From: Phenylobacterium sp.
GTDB taxonomy: Bacteria > Pseudomonadota > Alphaproteobacteria > Caulobacterales > Caulobacteraceae
Direction of reading: 5' to 3'
Assembly (NCBI GenBank): GCA_020401865.1
Contig: JADCAS010000004.1
Coordinates: forward strand, 248,001-312,000
DNA length: 64,000 bases
Below, piece by piece: positions 1 to 8,099 of the stretch. The notes beneath the pieces were generated by a model that was given only the letters and a program-made list of their open reading frames with translations, did no database searches and was not told the DNA's origin. Every line of letters begins with the position of its first letter. Within the stretch, counting starts at the first letter, position 1. A program made the translations under genes and the position numbers.

Positions 1-1635
1 CAGCTTGACGCCGGAATCCTTGAGCAGGGCTCCCAACAACTCGCGATTTGCGGGGTGATCTTCCGCGAGCAGGATGTTGATGGATCGGTCCAGCTGCACC
101 GCGGATTCGCGAGCCGCCTCTTCGACGGGTTCGGACACATCGAGTTCGACCTCCACGGTGAAGCATGAACCCCGACCCGGTTCGCTTTCGACCGAGATCG
201 AGCCACCCATCAGTTCCATCAAGCGACGTGATATCGCCAACCCCAGGCCTGTGCCCCCATAGCGCCGGCTAATCGAGCCGTCGGCCTGGGAGAACCGGTC
301 AAAAAGCCTGGCAAGCTGATCGGCGGACATGCCGACTCCGCTGTCGGCAACGCTTATCGTGAGCAACATGCGGCTAGCGCCGCGAGGTTGGGCCGACACA
401 TTGACCGCGATCGTCCCGTTGTCCGTAAACTTGATGGCGTTGGACAGCAGATTCAGCAGAACCTGGTTTATCCGCATGTCGTCGCCATGCAGCCAGGACT
501 GCGCCGCACCACACAATGGAGGTTCGACCTGAAACTGAATATCCAGACCTTTGCTCTCGGCCTGAGGCGCCAGCAATGAAATCGCATCCTCAATCAGTCT
601 GACCGGATTGAAAGATGTGAAGTCAAGCTCGAGAGCCCCACTCTCAAGTTTGGAAAGATCCAGTACATCATTCACTACATTCAGAAGGGTTCGACTTGCC
701 CTCGAAATTTTATTGACAAAATCTCGACTATGTTCGGGAAGCATCTCTTCCCGGGAGAGAAGGTCCGAGAATCCAATAATACTTGTGAGCGGCGTTCGAA
801 GCTCATGACTCATGTTCGCCAGGAACTGTGACTTCGCCTCCGCCGCGGCATCCGCTTCGGCGAGCGCCTTGACCAGAGCTCTCTCCGCGTCCTTGCGCTC
901 GGAGATGTCACGAAGGACGTCCACCCATTCAATCAACTCACCGAAGACGTTATGGGCGGGTCGCAGATTACCTTCCAACCAAACCCGGCTTCCGTCCTTC
1001 CGCTTGACCAGGACCTCTGTGGGCCCAAGGGAGCCCTTCTGCAGGATAATTCTGTTCAGAGCATCGGCCGCTCTCGGATGCTCCTCGCTGTCAATCAGTT
1101 CAAAAATGGATGTTCCGACCAGCTCTTCCGGCCTGTAACCAAGCATAAAATTTGCAGACGGAGATATAAATCTTAAAATACCGTCAGAAGAATAGCGTAT
1201 AATGAGATCCCGCGCATTTTCGGCTATGAATTTGAACTTTCGAACTTCTTCAAAATCAATCTTCATTTCTTCAAAATGCGACGTCACATTTATATTTACA
1301 CCGATAACCTCAGGACCCTTTTCTCCGTCTCGATAAGTCGCTCTCGACAGTACTTGTCGAATATTTCCATTTGGCAATTGAATTCTGTAATGAGAGGAAA
1401 GGGTGCCCTTGGTCGCAAATGTCTTGGCTATTCCTCGCGTTACGTAGTTGCGATCATCTGGGTGGTAGCGAGCGAGAACATCCTGGCCGGTACATCCGGG
1501 TTCCAGCTCGAACATGTCATACATCGCCGGCGAAAAATCAAATTGACCGTCAAAAAAGTATTTCCATGCCGCCACACCAGCGAGTTCAAGCAGTGCGTGT
1601 TCGTCTCCCAGCAAGCTATCAGGACATTGCCGCAT
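1..1635 (-). CDS. Hybrid sensor histidine kinase (PAS-PAS-HisKA-HATPase-REC), 3' end cut by window edge
   Basis: Two-component signalling kinase, seen for 545 codons before the window ends. Two PAS-like sensor regions (about residues 15-125 and 130-250) precede a HisKA domain with the phosphoacceptor His277 in MSHELRTPL. The HATPase domain has Asn399 in its N box (LLSNAIKF), a DSGVGM G1 box and a GGTGLGLAI G2 box. A receiver domain begins near residue 518 (NILLAEDHPANRE); its phosphoacceptor Asp lies beyond the edge. I see no transmembrane segment, so sensing is probably cytoplasmic. The ATG at 1635 is the first start after an in-frame stop and follows GAGG by 7 bases. The ligand and partner regulator cannot be inferred. 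The gene is fairly A/T-rich for this window at its 5' end. Confidence 0.9.
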   Translation of the reverse strand, partial: MRQCPDSLLGDEHALLELAGVAAWKYFFDGQFDFSPAMYDMFELEPGCTGQDVLARYHPDDRNYVTRGIAKTFATKGTLSSHYRIQLPNGNIRQVLSRATYRDGEKGPEVIGVNINVTSHFEEMKIDFEEVRKFKFIAENARDLIIRYSSDGILRFISPSANFMLGYRPEELVGTSIFELIDSEEHPRAADALNRIILQKGSLGPTEVLVKRKDGSRVWLEGNLRPAHNVFGELIEWVDVLRDISERKDAERALVKALAEADAAAEAKSQFLANMSHELRTPLTSIIGFSDLLSREEMLPEHSRDFVNKISRASRTLLNVVNDVLDLSKLESGALELDFTSFNPVRLIEDAISLLAPQAESKGLDIQFQVEPPLCGAAQSWLHGDDMRINQVLLNLLSNAIKFTDNGTIAVNVSAQPRGASRMLLTISVADSGVGMSADQLARLFDRFSQADGSISRRYGGTGLGLAISRRLMELMGGSISVESEPGRGSCFTVEVELDVSEPVEEAARESAVQLDRSINILLAEDHPANRELLGALLKDSGVKL

Positions 1636-1947
1636 ATCATCCGCCTCGCGAGTCCGGTTCTCTGGTCTTACCAGATGCTGGTTAAGTCGGTGTTACGTCT
1701 CTGGATGGATTGGAAAGTCGCCGGGAGAGGCGAGATGCGGGCGCCCTCAAGGCCAGACAGGATAGGTCGAGCCAGGCCTCAGAACCCGCGGTCGCAAAAG
1801 TCGAAGACGTGATGGAGGTCTGGCCCGGCAGTTGGGAAGGGCTCAGGACACGGCCCGTGCACGCCGCACACAAAAGGGGCCCGCGGTCGCCCGCGAGCCC
1901 CTGATTTCCGGCGCCAGGCTGGAAGATCCAGCCCGGCTCCGCATGCC
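1636..1947. other. Intergenic region between the receptor 3' end and the kinase 5' end
   Basis: About 310 bases without a convincing gene. The part near 1948 holds the receptor's terminator (1872-1901). The remainder, about 1640-1870, should carry the kinase promoter on the minus strand, but I cannot point to a clear -35/-10 pair. Short open frames on both strands here have no family features or ribosome binding sites. Confidence 0.6.
1872..1901 (-). terminator. Rho-independent terminator of the TonB-dependent receptor gene
   Basis: Read on the minus strand, an 11-bp GC-rich stem (GGGGCTCGCGG / CCGCGGGCCCC, one T-G pair) closes a GCGA tetraloop and is followed directly by TTTT. It lies 47 bases past the receptor stop codon. 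This is the clearest intrinsic terminator in the window. Confidence 0.9.
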
Positions 1948-4728
1948 TTACCAGGTCTTGGAGACGCCGATGCCGAAGGTGCGAGGCTCGGTATAGAAGG
2001 CGTTCCGGAACAGGCCCGAGGAGTCATCCGTCAGGTAGGTGTCCGTGATCGCTTCCTCGTCGGTCGCATTCTTCACATAGGCTTCCACCGACCAGCCATT
2101 GTCGGCGTTGGCCAGGGAGACCGTCAGGTTGACGTTATTCCAGGCCTCAAGCTTGTCCGCGGCCGAATTGAAGATACGGGCAAAGCTGTCAGTCTGGTGG
2201 TAGTAGTCGACCCGGCCGAGGGCGGTCCAGCCGTTCTCCATTTCGACCGTGTACTGGGCGCCCAGCGATACCGTGAACTCCGGAGCGTTCGGCAGTTCCT
2301 TGCCCTTGAGGTTCACAGACACGCCGTCGTTCGCCGGGCCGAAGGCGCCATCGCAGACGCCCAGAAGGGCGAAGGGATTGTTGAGGGCGTTCGAAATCGA
2401 AAGCGCCGTCGCCGCAGTCGTCCTGGAGACCACGCAATTGGCGGTCGAGCTGGCCTTCACCAGGACCAGGTTCGGATCGCCTTGGGTCCGGTTGAAGGTG
2501 TCGACGGATGTCCCACCAGTGATCTCAGTGTCGAGCCAACCGATGCTGGCGTTGAAGCGCAGGGGCTGGATCGGGTTCCAGATGGACTCCAGTTCAATGC
2601 CCCTCACCTCGGCGTCAATGTTCTCATTGATCGAGGTCCGGTTGACGATCTTCGACACCTGATAGCCGGTGTAGTCGTACAGGAAGGCCGTGCCGTTCAG
2701 CTGCAGCGTCCCATCGAGCAGGGTATTCTTGGCGCCGACTTCATAGGCGTTGATGAACTCAGGCTCGAAGGAGGGGGGCGGGCAATTCTGCGAGCAGGGC
2801 GGGTTCAGACCGCCCGCCTTGTAGCCGCGCGAGTAGAAGGCGTAGATCAACGACTGGTCGGTGAAGGCCAGTTCCGGCTTCCAGTCAAAGCCGAAGCGGC
2901 CCGTCATTTCCTCGAAGTCCACCGCCAGAACCGGCTTGGTTCCGGGGGGCGGGCCGATGAGTCCGGAAGCCGGGATCCCCAGCGCCGAATTCCCTGGCAC
3001 GCCGAGCGTGACAGCGAAATTTCTCACCTCCTTCTCGTCTCTGGTCCAACGAAGACCAAGCGTCCACTTGAAGTCCTCGGACATCTCCCAGTAGAGTTCA
3101 CCGAATACAGCGGTTGACGTCAGGCTATACGGATTATAACTATCGAAATAGTTGTGCCCTGAACGATTGGGATCTTTGTTGGGATCAATCCCGACACATC
3201 CGTTGCCGGTGGTACAGTTTGGATTTCCTGTGTTCAGAAGATTGTTAACTTGATACCAGGCCGTTCCCGTATTAAACATGACATAGTAATCACCTTCAGT
3301 CGAATAATCGAGATACAGGGCGCCAACATTAAAGTTAAAGGGCCCATCAAAAGCGGACTGAAGACGAACTTCCTGGCTGAATTGTTTATCGGAATTGGAC
3401 GCAATATCACTCGTCGTGAATCGGTTGTAATTCCCATTCTGCGGATCACTGACCACACCGCCCGGGAACAGTGTCGGGTAGATCGCCGTCGCGTAGCCGG
3501 GGACCGCCGCAAGGGCGTTCACCGGATTCGGCGTCGTGTTGAAGTTCACAGAGGGCGTATAGCGGTTGTAGTCTTGGCGATTGTAGAGACGATTCCGAGA
3601 TTGATTGGTAAGTGAAGTCAGGAGCAGACTGTCCGTGACATCCCACTCCAGGTGCAGTTGTACGATATCCGTATCGGCCCTGTAGATCGGGTCGAAATTG
3701 GACTCGATGTCACGCACATCCCGTGACTGAATCTTTCCCGCATTGGCGTCACCGGTCTGGAACCCCCCCAGGGCGCCGAACAGGCCGCCGAGGGTCGCCT
3801 GGGTGTTCACAGTTCCGAAAATGTCCGGGCTATTGACGGGCGTCGCGCGGCAACCCTGGCTGAAAAGGCCGCGCTGCACCTCGGCAATGAGCGGAACCGC
3901 CGAGAAGGCCACGCCCCCCACATTGGCCGGGCCAACGTCCTTTGAGCAGAACTGCTTGCCGATCCGCGAGCGGGCGTCATCCTCGTGGAACTTGTCGTAG
4001 ACGACGATGGCCCGGAAGGTGTCGGTGGGTTCGAACCTGACGCTGGCGCGGTAGCCGTACATGTCGCGGGAGTCCGCGTCATTCCCGGTCACGATATTCT
4101 TGCCATAACCGTCGCGCTTCAGGTAGGCGCCCGCCAGACGAACCGCAAAGGCATCGCTGATAGGGGCGTTGATCATGCCGCGCAGCTTGATCGAGTTATA
4201 GTTGCCGTATTCTGCGCGCGCCATGCCCTCCAGCCTGTCGGAGGGCTTGTTGGAGATCAGGTTCACGACGCCGCCGGTGGCGTTCCGGCCGTACAGGGTG
4301 CCCTGGGGACCGCGCAGCACCTCGACGCGCTCGACGTCGTAGAACTCGGTCTCGAAAAGGTTATTGGAGATCAGCGGCGCATTGTTCAGGTGGATGCCGG
4401 TCGCCGCATCGCCCGAGGTGGCCACCAGCTTGGCGCCAATGCCCCGGATCTGAAAGTTATATCCGTTGAAGTTGCCCTTGGAGAAGTTCACGTTCGGAAT
4501 GGCCAGAACGAGGTTGGGACCGCCGTCGATCCGGGACTTCTCCAGGGCGTCCTGTGAGAAGGCCGACACCGCGATCGGCACATCCTGAATGGACTCCGCC
4601 TTCTTCTGGGCGGTGACGACCAGCTCCTCGATGGTGGACGTCTCTTCAGCCGCCCGGGCGGCGCCCGAGAGGGCGAGGGCGGAGGCGCCGGCGATGAGCA
4701 GCGCCTTCATGTGGTGGGACTTACGCAT
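1948..4728 (-). CDS. TonB-dependent outer membrane receptor
   Basis: A 926-aa outer-membrane gated barrel that imports a large or scarce substrate using TonB energy. A signal peptide (about residues 1-26, ending ARA-A) is followed by a TonB-box-like EELVVTAQ near residue 34. The plug domain spans about residues 40-170 ([31 protein letters not shown]). A long beta-barrel ends in the aromatic C-terminus VSKTW expected for BAM insertion. Several extracellular-loop segments carry Cys pairs (for example [11 protein letters not shown]). The start at 4728 follows AGGAGG by 6 bases. The substrate is unknown; this CirA/Fyu-like group is heavily expanded in Caulobacterales and sphingomonads for siderophores, glycans or terpenoids. 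It appears monocistronic, with its own terminator and an elaborate upstream region. Confidence 0.93.
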   Translation of the reverse strand: MRKSHHMKALLIAGASALALSGAARAAEETSTIEELVVTAQKKAESIQDVPIAVSAFSQDALEKSRIDGGPNLVLAIPNVNFSKGNFNGYNFQIRGIGAKLVATSGDAATGIHLNNAPLISNNLFETEFYDVERVEVLRGPQGTLYGRNATGGVVNLISNKPSDRLEGMARAEYGNYNSIKLRGMINAPISDAFAVRLAGAYLKRDGYGKNIVTGNDADSRDMYGYRASVRFEPTDTFRAIVVYDKFHEDDARSRIGKQFCSKDVGPANVGGVAFSAVPLIAEVQRGLFSQGCRATPVNSPDIFGTVNTQATLGGLFGALGGFQTGDANAGKIQSRDVRDIESNFDPIYRADTDIVQLHLEWDVTDSLLLTSLTNQSRNRLYNRQDYNRYTPSVNFNTTPNPVNALAAVPGYATAIYPTLFPGGVVSDPQNGNYNRFTTSDIASNSDKQFSQEVRLQSAFDGPFNFNVGALYLDYSTEGDYYVMFNTGTAWYQVNNLLNTGNPNCTTGNGCVGIDPNKDPNRSGHNYFDSYNPYSLTSTAVFGELYWEMSEDFKWTLGLRWTRDEKEVRNFAVTLGVPGNSALGIPASGLIGPPPGTKPVLAVDFEEMTGRFGFDWKPELAFTDQSLIYAFYSRGYKAGGLNPPCSQNCPPPSFEPEFINAYEVGAKNTLLDGTLQLNGTAFLYDYTGYQVSKIVNRTSINENIDAEVRGIELESIWNPIQPLRFNASIGWLDTEITGGTSVDTFNRTQGDPNLVLVKASSTANCVVSRTTAATALSISNALNNPFALLGVCDGAFGPANDGVSVNLKGKELPNAPEFTVSLGAQYTVEMENGWTALGRVDYYHQTDSFARIFNSAADKLEAWNNVNLTVSLANADNGWSVEAYVKNATDEEAITDTYLTDDSSGLFRNAFYTEPRTFGIGVSKTW

Positions 4729-4873
4729 GCAACTCCTCCTGTCGGGACGGACTTTGTAAAGGCCGCCGTCTCCGGTTCGAGCGCCCGCGCGAATGCGGAC
4801 GCGCCGGCAAGGCGCCGGTCTTGTATGGAGGTGTCGGGGCAGGGGCGCGGGAAGTCAACTGGCTCCGTGGCGT

Positions 4874-4915
4874 CAATCGGACGCTTTGCGCGCACAATCG
4901 GACGCTTTGCGCGCA
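4874..4915. repeat. Exact 21-bp tandem duplication, likely operator
   Basis: CAATCGGACGCTTTGCGCGC followed by A occurs twice head to tail with no mismatch (4874-4894 and 4895-4915). Each unit ends in the self-complementary core TGCGCGCA, extended to TTGCGCGCAA in the second copy. The 21-bp period places both cores on the same helix face. The repeat lies 146-187 bases upstream of the receptor start, a position suited to a regulator site. Confidence 0.7.
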
Positions 4916-4950
4916 ACAGGCTGACACTGTTGCCGAGAAACACAGCGATT

Positions 4951-4966
4951 CTGACAAGGTTGTCAG
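4951..4966. promoter_or_regulatory. Perfect inverted repeat CTGACAA-gg-TTGTCAG
   Basis: Seven-base arms separated by two bases form a perfect dyad typical of a dimeric regulator's site. A related half-site CTGACA lies 30 bases away at 4921. The minus-strand arm TTGTCA could also serve as a -35 element for the receptor gene. The cognate regulator is unknown. Confidence 0.45.
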
Positions 4967-4989
4967 CTCAACAGGGCGAGGCGGGAGAC

Positions 4990-5002
4990 CCGGAAGTTCC
5001 GG
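4990..5002. promoter_or_regulatory. Perfect inverted repeat CCGGAA-g-TTCCGG ahead of queC
   Basis: Six-base arms around a single central G, 56 bases before the queC start. It may be an operator or, if transcribed, a small leader structure. A one-base loop makes a protein-binding dyad likelier than an RNA hairpin. Confidence 0.35.
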
Positions 5003-5057
5003 TGCGTCAGGGAGACCGCCATTTTGCTTCGCAGCGAGAGCGGGGCTATTGAAGCGC

Positions 5058-5780
5058 ATGCTCCCGCCGGACCACGCCCTCGTGCTGTTCTCGGGCGGGC
5101 AGGACTCCACCGCCTGCCTCGCCTGGGCGCTCGACCGCTACGCCCATGTCGAAACCGTCGGTTTCGACTATGGGCAGCGCCATGCGGTGGAGATGGCCCA
5201 GAGGACCACCGTGCTGGCGCGCATGCGCACCGCCTTCCCCGCCTGGTCCGCCCGTCTGGGACAGGACCACCGCCTGGATCTGTCCGCCTTCGGGGCCATT
5301 GGCGACACCGCCCTGACGTCGGCGCGGGCCTTCGAGATGGACGCTCGCGGCCTGCCCAACACCTTTGTTCCGGGGCGCAACCTCGTCTTCCTGACCTGGG
5401 CCGCGGCGCTCGCGGATCGCCGGGCTCTGAAGCGCCTGGTCGGCGGCATGTGCGAGACGGACTTCTCAGGTTATCCCGACTGCCGCAGGGATACGCTCGA
5501 CGCCCTTCAGGCCGCCCTGAACCTGGGGATGGACCAGGCTTTCGTGATCGACACCCCGCTCATGCGACTGACCAAGGCTCAGACCTGGGCCCTGGCCTAT
5601 GAGCTGGGCGGCCAGGCTCTGGTGGACATCACCCTGGAGGACACCCACACCTGCTATGCGGGCGAACGCGGCGTGCGCCATGACTGGGGCCACGGCTGCG
5701 GCGCCTGTCCGGCCTGCGATCTGCGCGCCCGCGGATGGCGGGAATGGGATGCGGCGGGGCGACCCGTCCTTTCGGCATGA
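5058..5780 (+). CDS. queC: 7-cyano-7-deazaguanine synthase QueC
   Basis: ATP-dependent enzyme converting 7-carboxy-7-deazaguanine and ammonia to preQ0, the precursor of queuosine in tRNA anticodons. The 240-aa protein has the PP-loop SGGQDS (residues 12-17), FDYGQRH and PGRN motifs, and a C-terminal zinc site of Cys199, Cys214, Cys217 and Cys220. An in-frame ATG exists much further upstream, but family similarity begins right after the ATG at 5058, so that start is chosen. It is the first gene of a queC-queE-queD operon; its stop overlaps the queE start as ATGA. Confidence 0.95.
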   Translation: MLPPDHALVLFSGGQDSTACLAWALDRYAHVETVGFDYGQRHAVEMAQRTTVLARMRTAFPAWSARLGQDHRLDLSAFGAIGDTALTSARAFEMDARGLPNTFVPGRNLVFLTWAAALADRRALKRLVGGMCETDFSGYPDCRRDTLDALQAALNLGMDQAFVIDTPLMRLTKAQTWALAYELGGQALVDITLEDTHTCYAGERGVRHDWGHGCGACPACDLRARGWREWDAAGRPVLSA

Positions 5781-6409
5781 GCTACGCCGTCAAGGAGATC
5801 TTCCTGACCCTCCAGGGCGAGGGCGGCCAGGCGGGCCGGGCCGCGGTCTTCTGCCGGTTCGCCGGCTGCAACCTCTGGTCCGGTCGCGAGGAGGACCGCG
5901 CCGACGCCGCCTGTAACTTCTGCGACACGGACTTCGTGGGCATGGACGGACCGGGCGGAGGCCGTTTCGCAACGGCGGAGGCCTTGGCGGACGCCGTCCT
6001 GGCCGCCTGGCGGGGCGGCGCCGATGACCGCCTGGTGGTGCTCACAGGAGGAGAACCCCTCCTTCAGGTTGACCCGGCCCTGGTAGACGCCCTCCACGCC
6101 CGGGGGTTCGACATCGCCCTGGAGACCAACGGGTCCCTGCCCTGCCCGCCCGGGATCGACTGGATCTGCGTCAGCCCCAAGGGCCAGGTCCCGGTGGTCC
6201 AGAGGTCGGGGCGGGAGCTCAAGCTGGTCTTCCCCCAGCCGGGTGTCGACCCGGCGACCTTCGAGGCCTGGGACTTCGAACGCTTTCTCCTGCAGCCCAT
6301 GGATGGCCCGCGCCTTGCCGAGAACACCCAGGCGGCGATCGACTATTGCCTTTCGCACCCACGGTGGCGTTTAAGCGTGCAGACCCACAAGACCCTCGGC
6401 ATCCCCTGA
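5777..6409 (+). CDS. queE: 7-carboxy-7-deazaguanine synthase QueE (radical SAM)
   Basis: Radical SAM enzyme that contracts 6-carboxytetrahydropterin to 7-carboxy-7-deazaguanine in the queuosine pathway. The protein has 210 aa. The iron-sulfur cluster cysteines are Cys31, Cys46 and Cys49, a CX14CX2C spacing rather than the usual CX3CX2C. This longer loop is known for one structurally studied class of QueE (the Burkholderia type). TGGEPLLQ is the SAM-binding GGE motif and ETNGS follows near residue 120. The start at 5777 overlaps the queC stop (ATGA), implying translational coupling; an earlier in-frame start would overlap queC by 45 bases. Confidence 0.94.
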   Translation: MSYAVKEIFLTLQGEGGQAGRAAVFCRFAGCNLWSGREEDRADAACNFCDTDFVGMDGPGGGRFATAEALADAVLAAWRGGADDRLVVLTGGEPLLQVDPALVDALHARGFDIALETNGSLPCPPGIDWICVSPKGQVPVVQRSGRELKLVFPQPGVDPATFEAWDFERFLLQPMDGPRLAENTQAAIDYCLSHPRWRLSVQTHKTLGIP

Positions 6410-6432
6410 CCGGTTCGCCGGCCCCGCCCGAC

Positions 6433-6807
6433 ATGACCCAGCGTACGTTTGAAATCACCAAGGCCGCGACCTTTGACGCCGCGCACTATCTGTCCGAGGG
6501 CCCGGAGCACCGGCCCTACCGTCAGCTGCATGGCCATTCCTTCCGGGTCGAAGCCTCAGTCCGGGGCGCGCCCGGCGGTCCTGTAGGCTGGGTCGCCGAC
6601 CTTGCGGACCTCGACGCCGATCTGAGGTCGGCGGCGGGCGAGCTCGACCATGGCCTGCTGAACGACAAGCCCGGGCTTGAGCACCCCACACTGGAGACCC
6701 TCTGCGCCTGGTTCGCCGACCGCCTCGCCGCACGCTATCCCGGGCTTTCGAGGGTCACGGTGTCCCGCCCGACACTCGGCGAGTCCTGTACCCTGACCCT
6801 GGGCTGA
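6433..6807 (+). CDS. queD: 6-carboxytetrahydropterin synthase QueD, with Tyr at the catalytic Cys position
   Basis: COG0720 family enzyme that makes 6-carboxytetrahydropterin from dihydroneopterin triphosphate, the step before QueE. The 124-aa protein keeps the zinc ligands His18, His33 and His35 (LHGHSF), the Asp72-His73 pair (ELDHGLLND) and Glu117. The canonical motif is CxxxHGH, but here the sequence is YRQLHGH: Tyr29 occupies the place of the catalytic cysteine. The only nearby cysteine is Cys119 beside Glu117. The pathway role is supported by operon position after queC-queE, 23 bases past the queE stop. It converges on the superoxide dismutase gene, 3 bases between stop codons. Confidence 0.88.
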   Translation: MTQRTFEITKAATFDAAHYLSEGPEHRPYRQLHGHSFRVEASVRGAPGGPVGWVADLADLDADLRSAAGELDHGLLNDKPGLEHPTLETLCAWFADRLAARYPGLSRVTVSRPTLGESCTLTLG

Positions 6808-6810
6808 GGC

Positions 6811-7536
6811 CTACTTGCCCTTGCGGGTGGCCGCCTCGAACAGGCGGTTGGCTTCGTTCCAGTTCAGCACGGTCCACCAACTGGACAGGTAGGCGCCGCG
6901 GTTGTTCTGGTGCTTCAGGTAGTAGGCGTGCTCCCAGACATCGTTGGCGATGACCGGGGCGCCCTTGACCGGGGCGTCGCCCATCAGGGGATTGTCCTGA
7001 TTGGGCGTGCTGGTCACGACGAGCTTGTCGCCGGTCCAGACCAGCCAGGCCCAGCCGGAGCCGAACCTCTGGGCGCCCGCGGCCTGGAACGCCTCCTTGA
7101 AGGCCTCCAGGGAGCCGAAGTCCTTGCCGATCTGGGCGACCAGGGCCTGAGATGGCGCGCCACCCTGTCCTTGCGGCGCCATCAGCTTCCAGAAGAGGGT
7201 GTGGTTGTAATGGCCGCCGCCATTGTTGCGAAGCGCCGGAGGATGGTTCTGCACCTCGCCCATCAGGGCCTCAAGGGACTTGCCCTGCAGCGACGGGTTG
7301 GCCTTCACGGCGGCGTTGAGGTTGTTCACATAGCCCTGGTGATGCCTGCCGTGATGGATGCGCATGGTCTGGGCGTCGATCACCGGCTCCAGCGCCTCAT
7401 AGGCATAGGGCAGGGGCGCCAGGCTGAACGCCTCAGCGGCGGGGGCGGGGGCGGGCGATGCAGCCGGAGCGGCCAGGGCGGGGCCGGCAAGGCCCAGGAC
7501 GAGGGCGGCGGCGGCGATTCGGACGAGGGCGGGCAT
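6811..7536 (-). CDS. Secreted Mn/Fe-family superoxide dismutase (Mn-type signature)
   Basis: Converts superoxide to oxygen and hydrogen peroxide. Unlike the usual cytoplasmic enzyme, this 241-aa protein starts with a signal peptide (about residues 1-22, ending ALA) and an Ala/Pro-rich linker, so it should act in the periplasm. The SOD fold begins near residue 38. Metal ligands are His in MRIHHGRHH (about residue 61), His in GGGHYNHTLFW, and Asp/His in DVWEHAYY. Gly in NNGGGHYNH and Gln in PNQDNPLM are the residues typical of Mn-dependent or cambialistic members. It lies 86 bases downstream of the MerC-like gene on the same strand and may share its Zur-controlled transcript, but a weak hairpin at 7574-7589 and a dyad at 7552-7563 could give it its own control. 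Confidence 0.93.
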   Translation of the reverse strand: MPALVRIAAAALVLGLAGPALAAPAASPAPAPAAEAFSLAPLPYAYEALEPVIDAQTMRIHHGRHHQGYVNNLNAAVKANPSLQGKSLEALMGEVQNHPPALRNNGGGHYNHTLFWKLMAPQGQGGAPSQALVAQIGKDFGSLEAFKEAFQAAGAQRFGSGWAWLVWTGDKLVVTSTPNQDNPLMGDAPVKGAPVIANDVWEHAYYLKHQNNRGAYLSSWWTVLNWNEANRLFEAATRKGK

Positions 7537-7551
7537 GTCGGGGATCCTGGC

Positions 7552-7563
7552 TCTTTCGAAAGA
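7552..7563. promoter_or_regulatory. 12-bp perfect palindrome TCTTTCGAAAGA before the superoxide dismutase gene
   Basis: A fully self-complementary site 16 bases upstream of the dismutase start, close to its ribosome binding region. It could be an operator. Its position so near the start may be coincidental. Confidence 0.3.
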
Positions 7564-7622
7564 ACGGGGAGAAAGGGCGCGGAAGCCCTGAACCCGCTAG
7601 ATGGTGGGCGCAGGCGCTCTCG

Positions 7623-8024
7623 TCAATTCTCTGCGGCCATGGCGACAGGCGCCGGGTGAAGGGCGCGCCGACGGAGGTTGAGGAGGTGGGCGGCGACCAG
7701 CGCGGCGCCGCCGAGACTGGTCAGGGCGACCTCGATCCATTCAGCAGGCCACCCCCAGGGAAGGCCGGCGGCCAGGCCGGCGACACCCAGAAGGAAAAGG
7801 GCCCTGACGCCGGGGTGACGCCAGCCGCCCGTTGTCCTCAGGGCCAGGGCGGAAACCGGCGCCGCCGCGCAGAAGAAGAGGATGTGGACCCATTCGGCGT
7901 GGGACAGGGCGCCGAAGAGGGGAACGACCGCCGCCAGGGCCGGAAGCGCCAGGCAGTGCACCAGGCAGAGACCCGAAATTCCGACGGCCACAGCGTCCGG
8001 CACACGGCTCGAAGAGACTGACAT
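7623..8024 (-). CDS. MerC-like integral membrane protein
   Basis: A 133-aa protein with four predicted membrane segments and a CLVHC cysteine pair in the first helix (about residue 20), the arrangement of MerC mercury importers. No merR, merA, merT or merP is nearby, so mercury resistance is unlikely. It is divergent from a COG0523 GTPase across a Zur-like operator, which suggests transport or handling of zinc or another divalent metal. The ATG at 8024 is chosen; a GTG at 8036 in the same frame is an alternative, and neither has an ideal ribosome binding site. The superoxide dismutase gene follows 86 bases downstream. Confidence 0.8.
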   Translation of the reverse strand: MSVSSSRVPDAVAVGISGLCLVHCLALPALAAVVPLFGALSHAEWVHILFFCAAAPVSALALRTTGGWRHPGVRALFLLGVAGLAAGLPWGWPAEWIEVALTSLGGAALVAAHLLNLRRRALHPAPVAMAAEN

Positions 8025-8064
8025 TCCTGGTTGCACCTTGCCCGACAGACTGGAGGCCTCTAGC

Positions 8065-8083
8065 TATGTTATAGTGTAACATA
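8065..8083. promoter_or_regulatory. Probable Zur box between the MerC-like and COG0523 GTPase genes
   Basis: TATGTTA-tagtg-TAACATA is a 19-base dyad with perfect 7-base arms. Its inner 17 bases match the proteobacterial Zur consensus ATGTTATAnTATAACAT, as I recall it, at all but one defined position. It sits 41 bases from the MerC-like start and 16 bases from the GTPase start, so a zinc-loaded repressor bound here would block both divergent genes. It is strikingly A/T-rich against its surroundings. Confidence 0.75.
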
Positions 8084-8099
8084 TGTCCAGTCCCGGAGG

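Larger units (their letters stand above)
4729..5057. promoter_or_regulatory. Divergent control region between the TonB-dependent receptor and queC
   Basis: 329 bases separate two divergent starts, and no gene is convincing inside. The region holds an exact 21-bp tandem repeat (4874-4915), a 16-base perfect dyad (4951-4966) and a 13-base perfect dyad (4990-5002), each listed separately. No preQ1 riboswitch-like element is evident ahead of queC. Confidence 0.65.

Noticed and set aside
4966..5057. preQ1 riboswitch ahead of the queuosine operon
   Set aside because: I find no preQ1 aptamer pattern (small hairpin with an A-rich tail near the ribosome binding site); only a DNA-type dyad is seen.
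7574..7589. Small hairpin AGGGC/GCCCT followed by TTTCT on the minus strand between the MerC-like and SOD genes
   Set aside because: A five-base stem is too weak to call a terminator, but it keeps open whether SOD is co-transcribed with the MerC-like gene.
7623..8036. Mercury resistance operon, suggested by the MerC-like protein
   Set aside because: No merR, merT, merP or merA is present, and the operator beside the gene looks like a Zur site.
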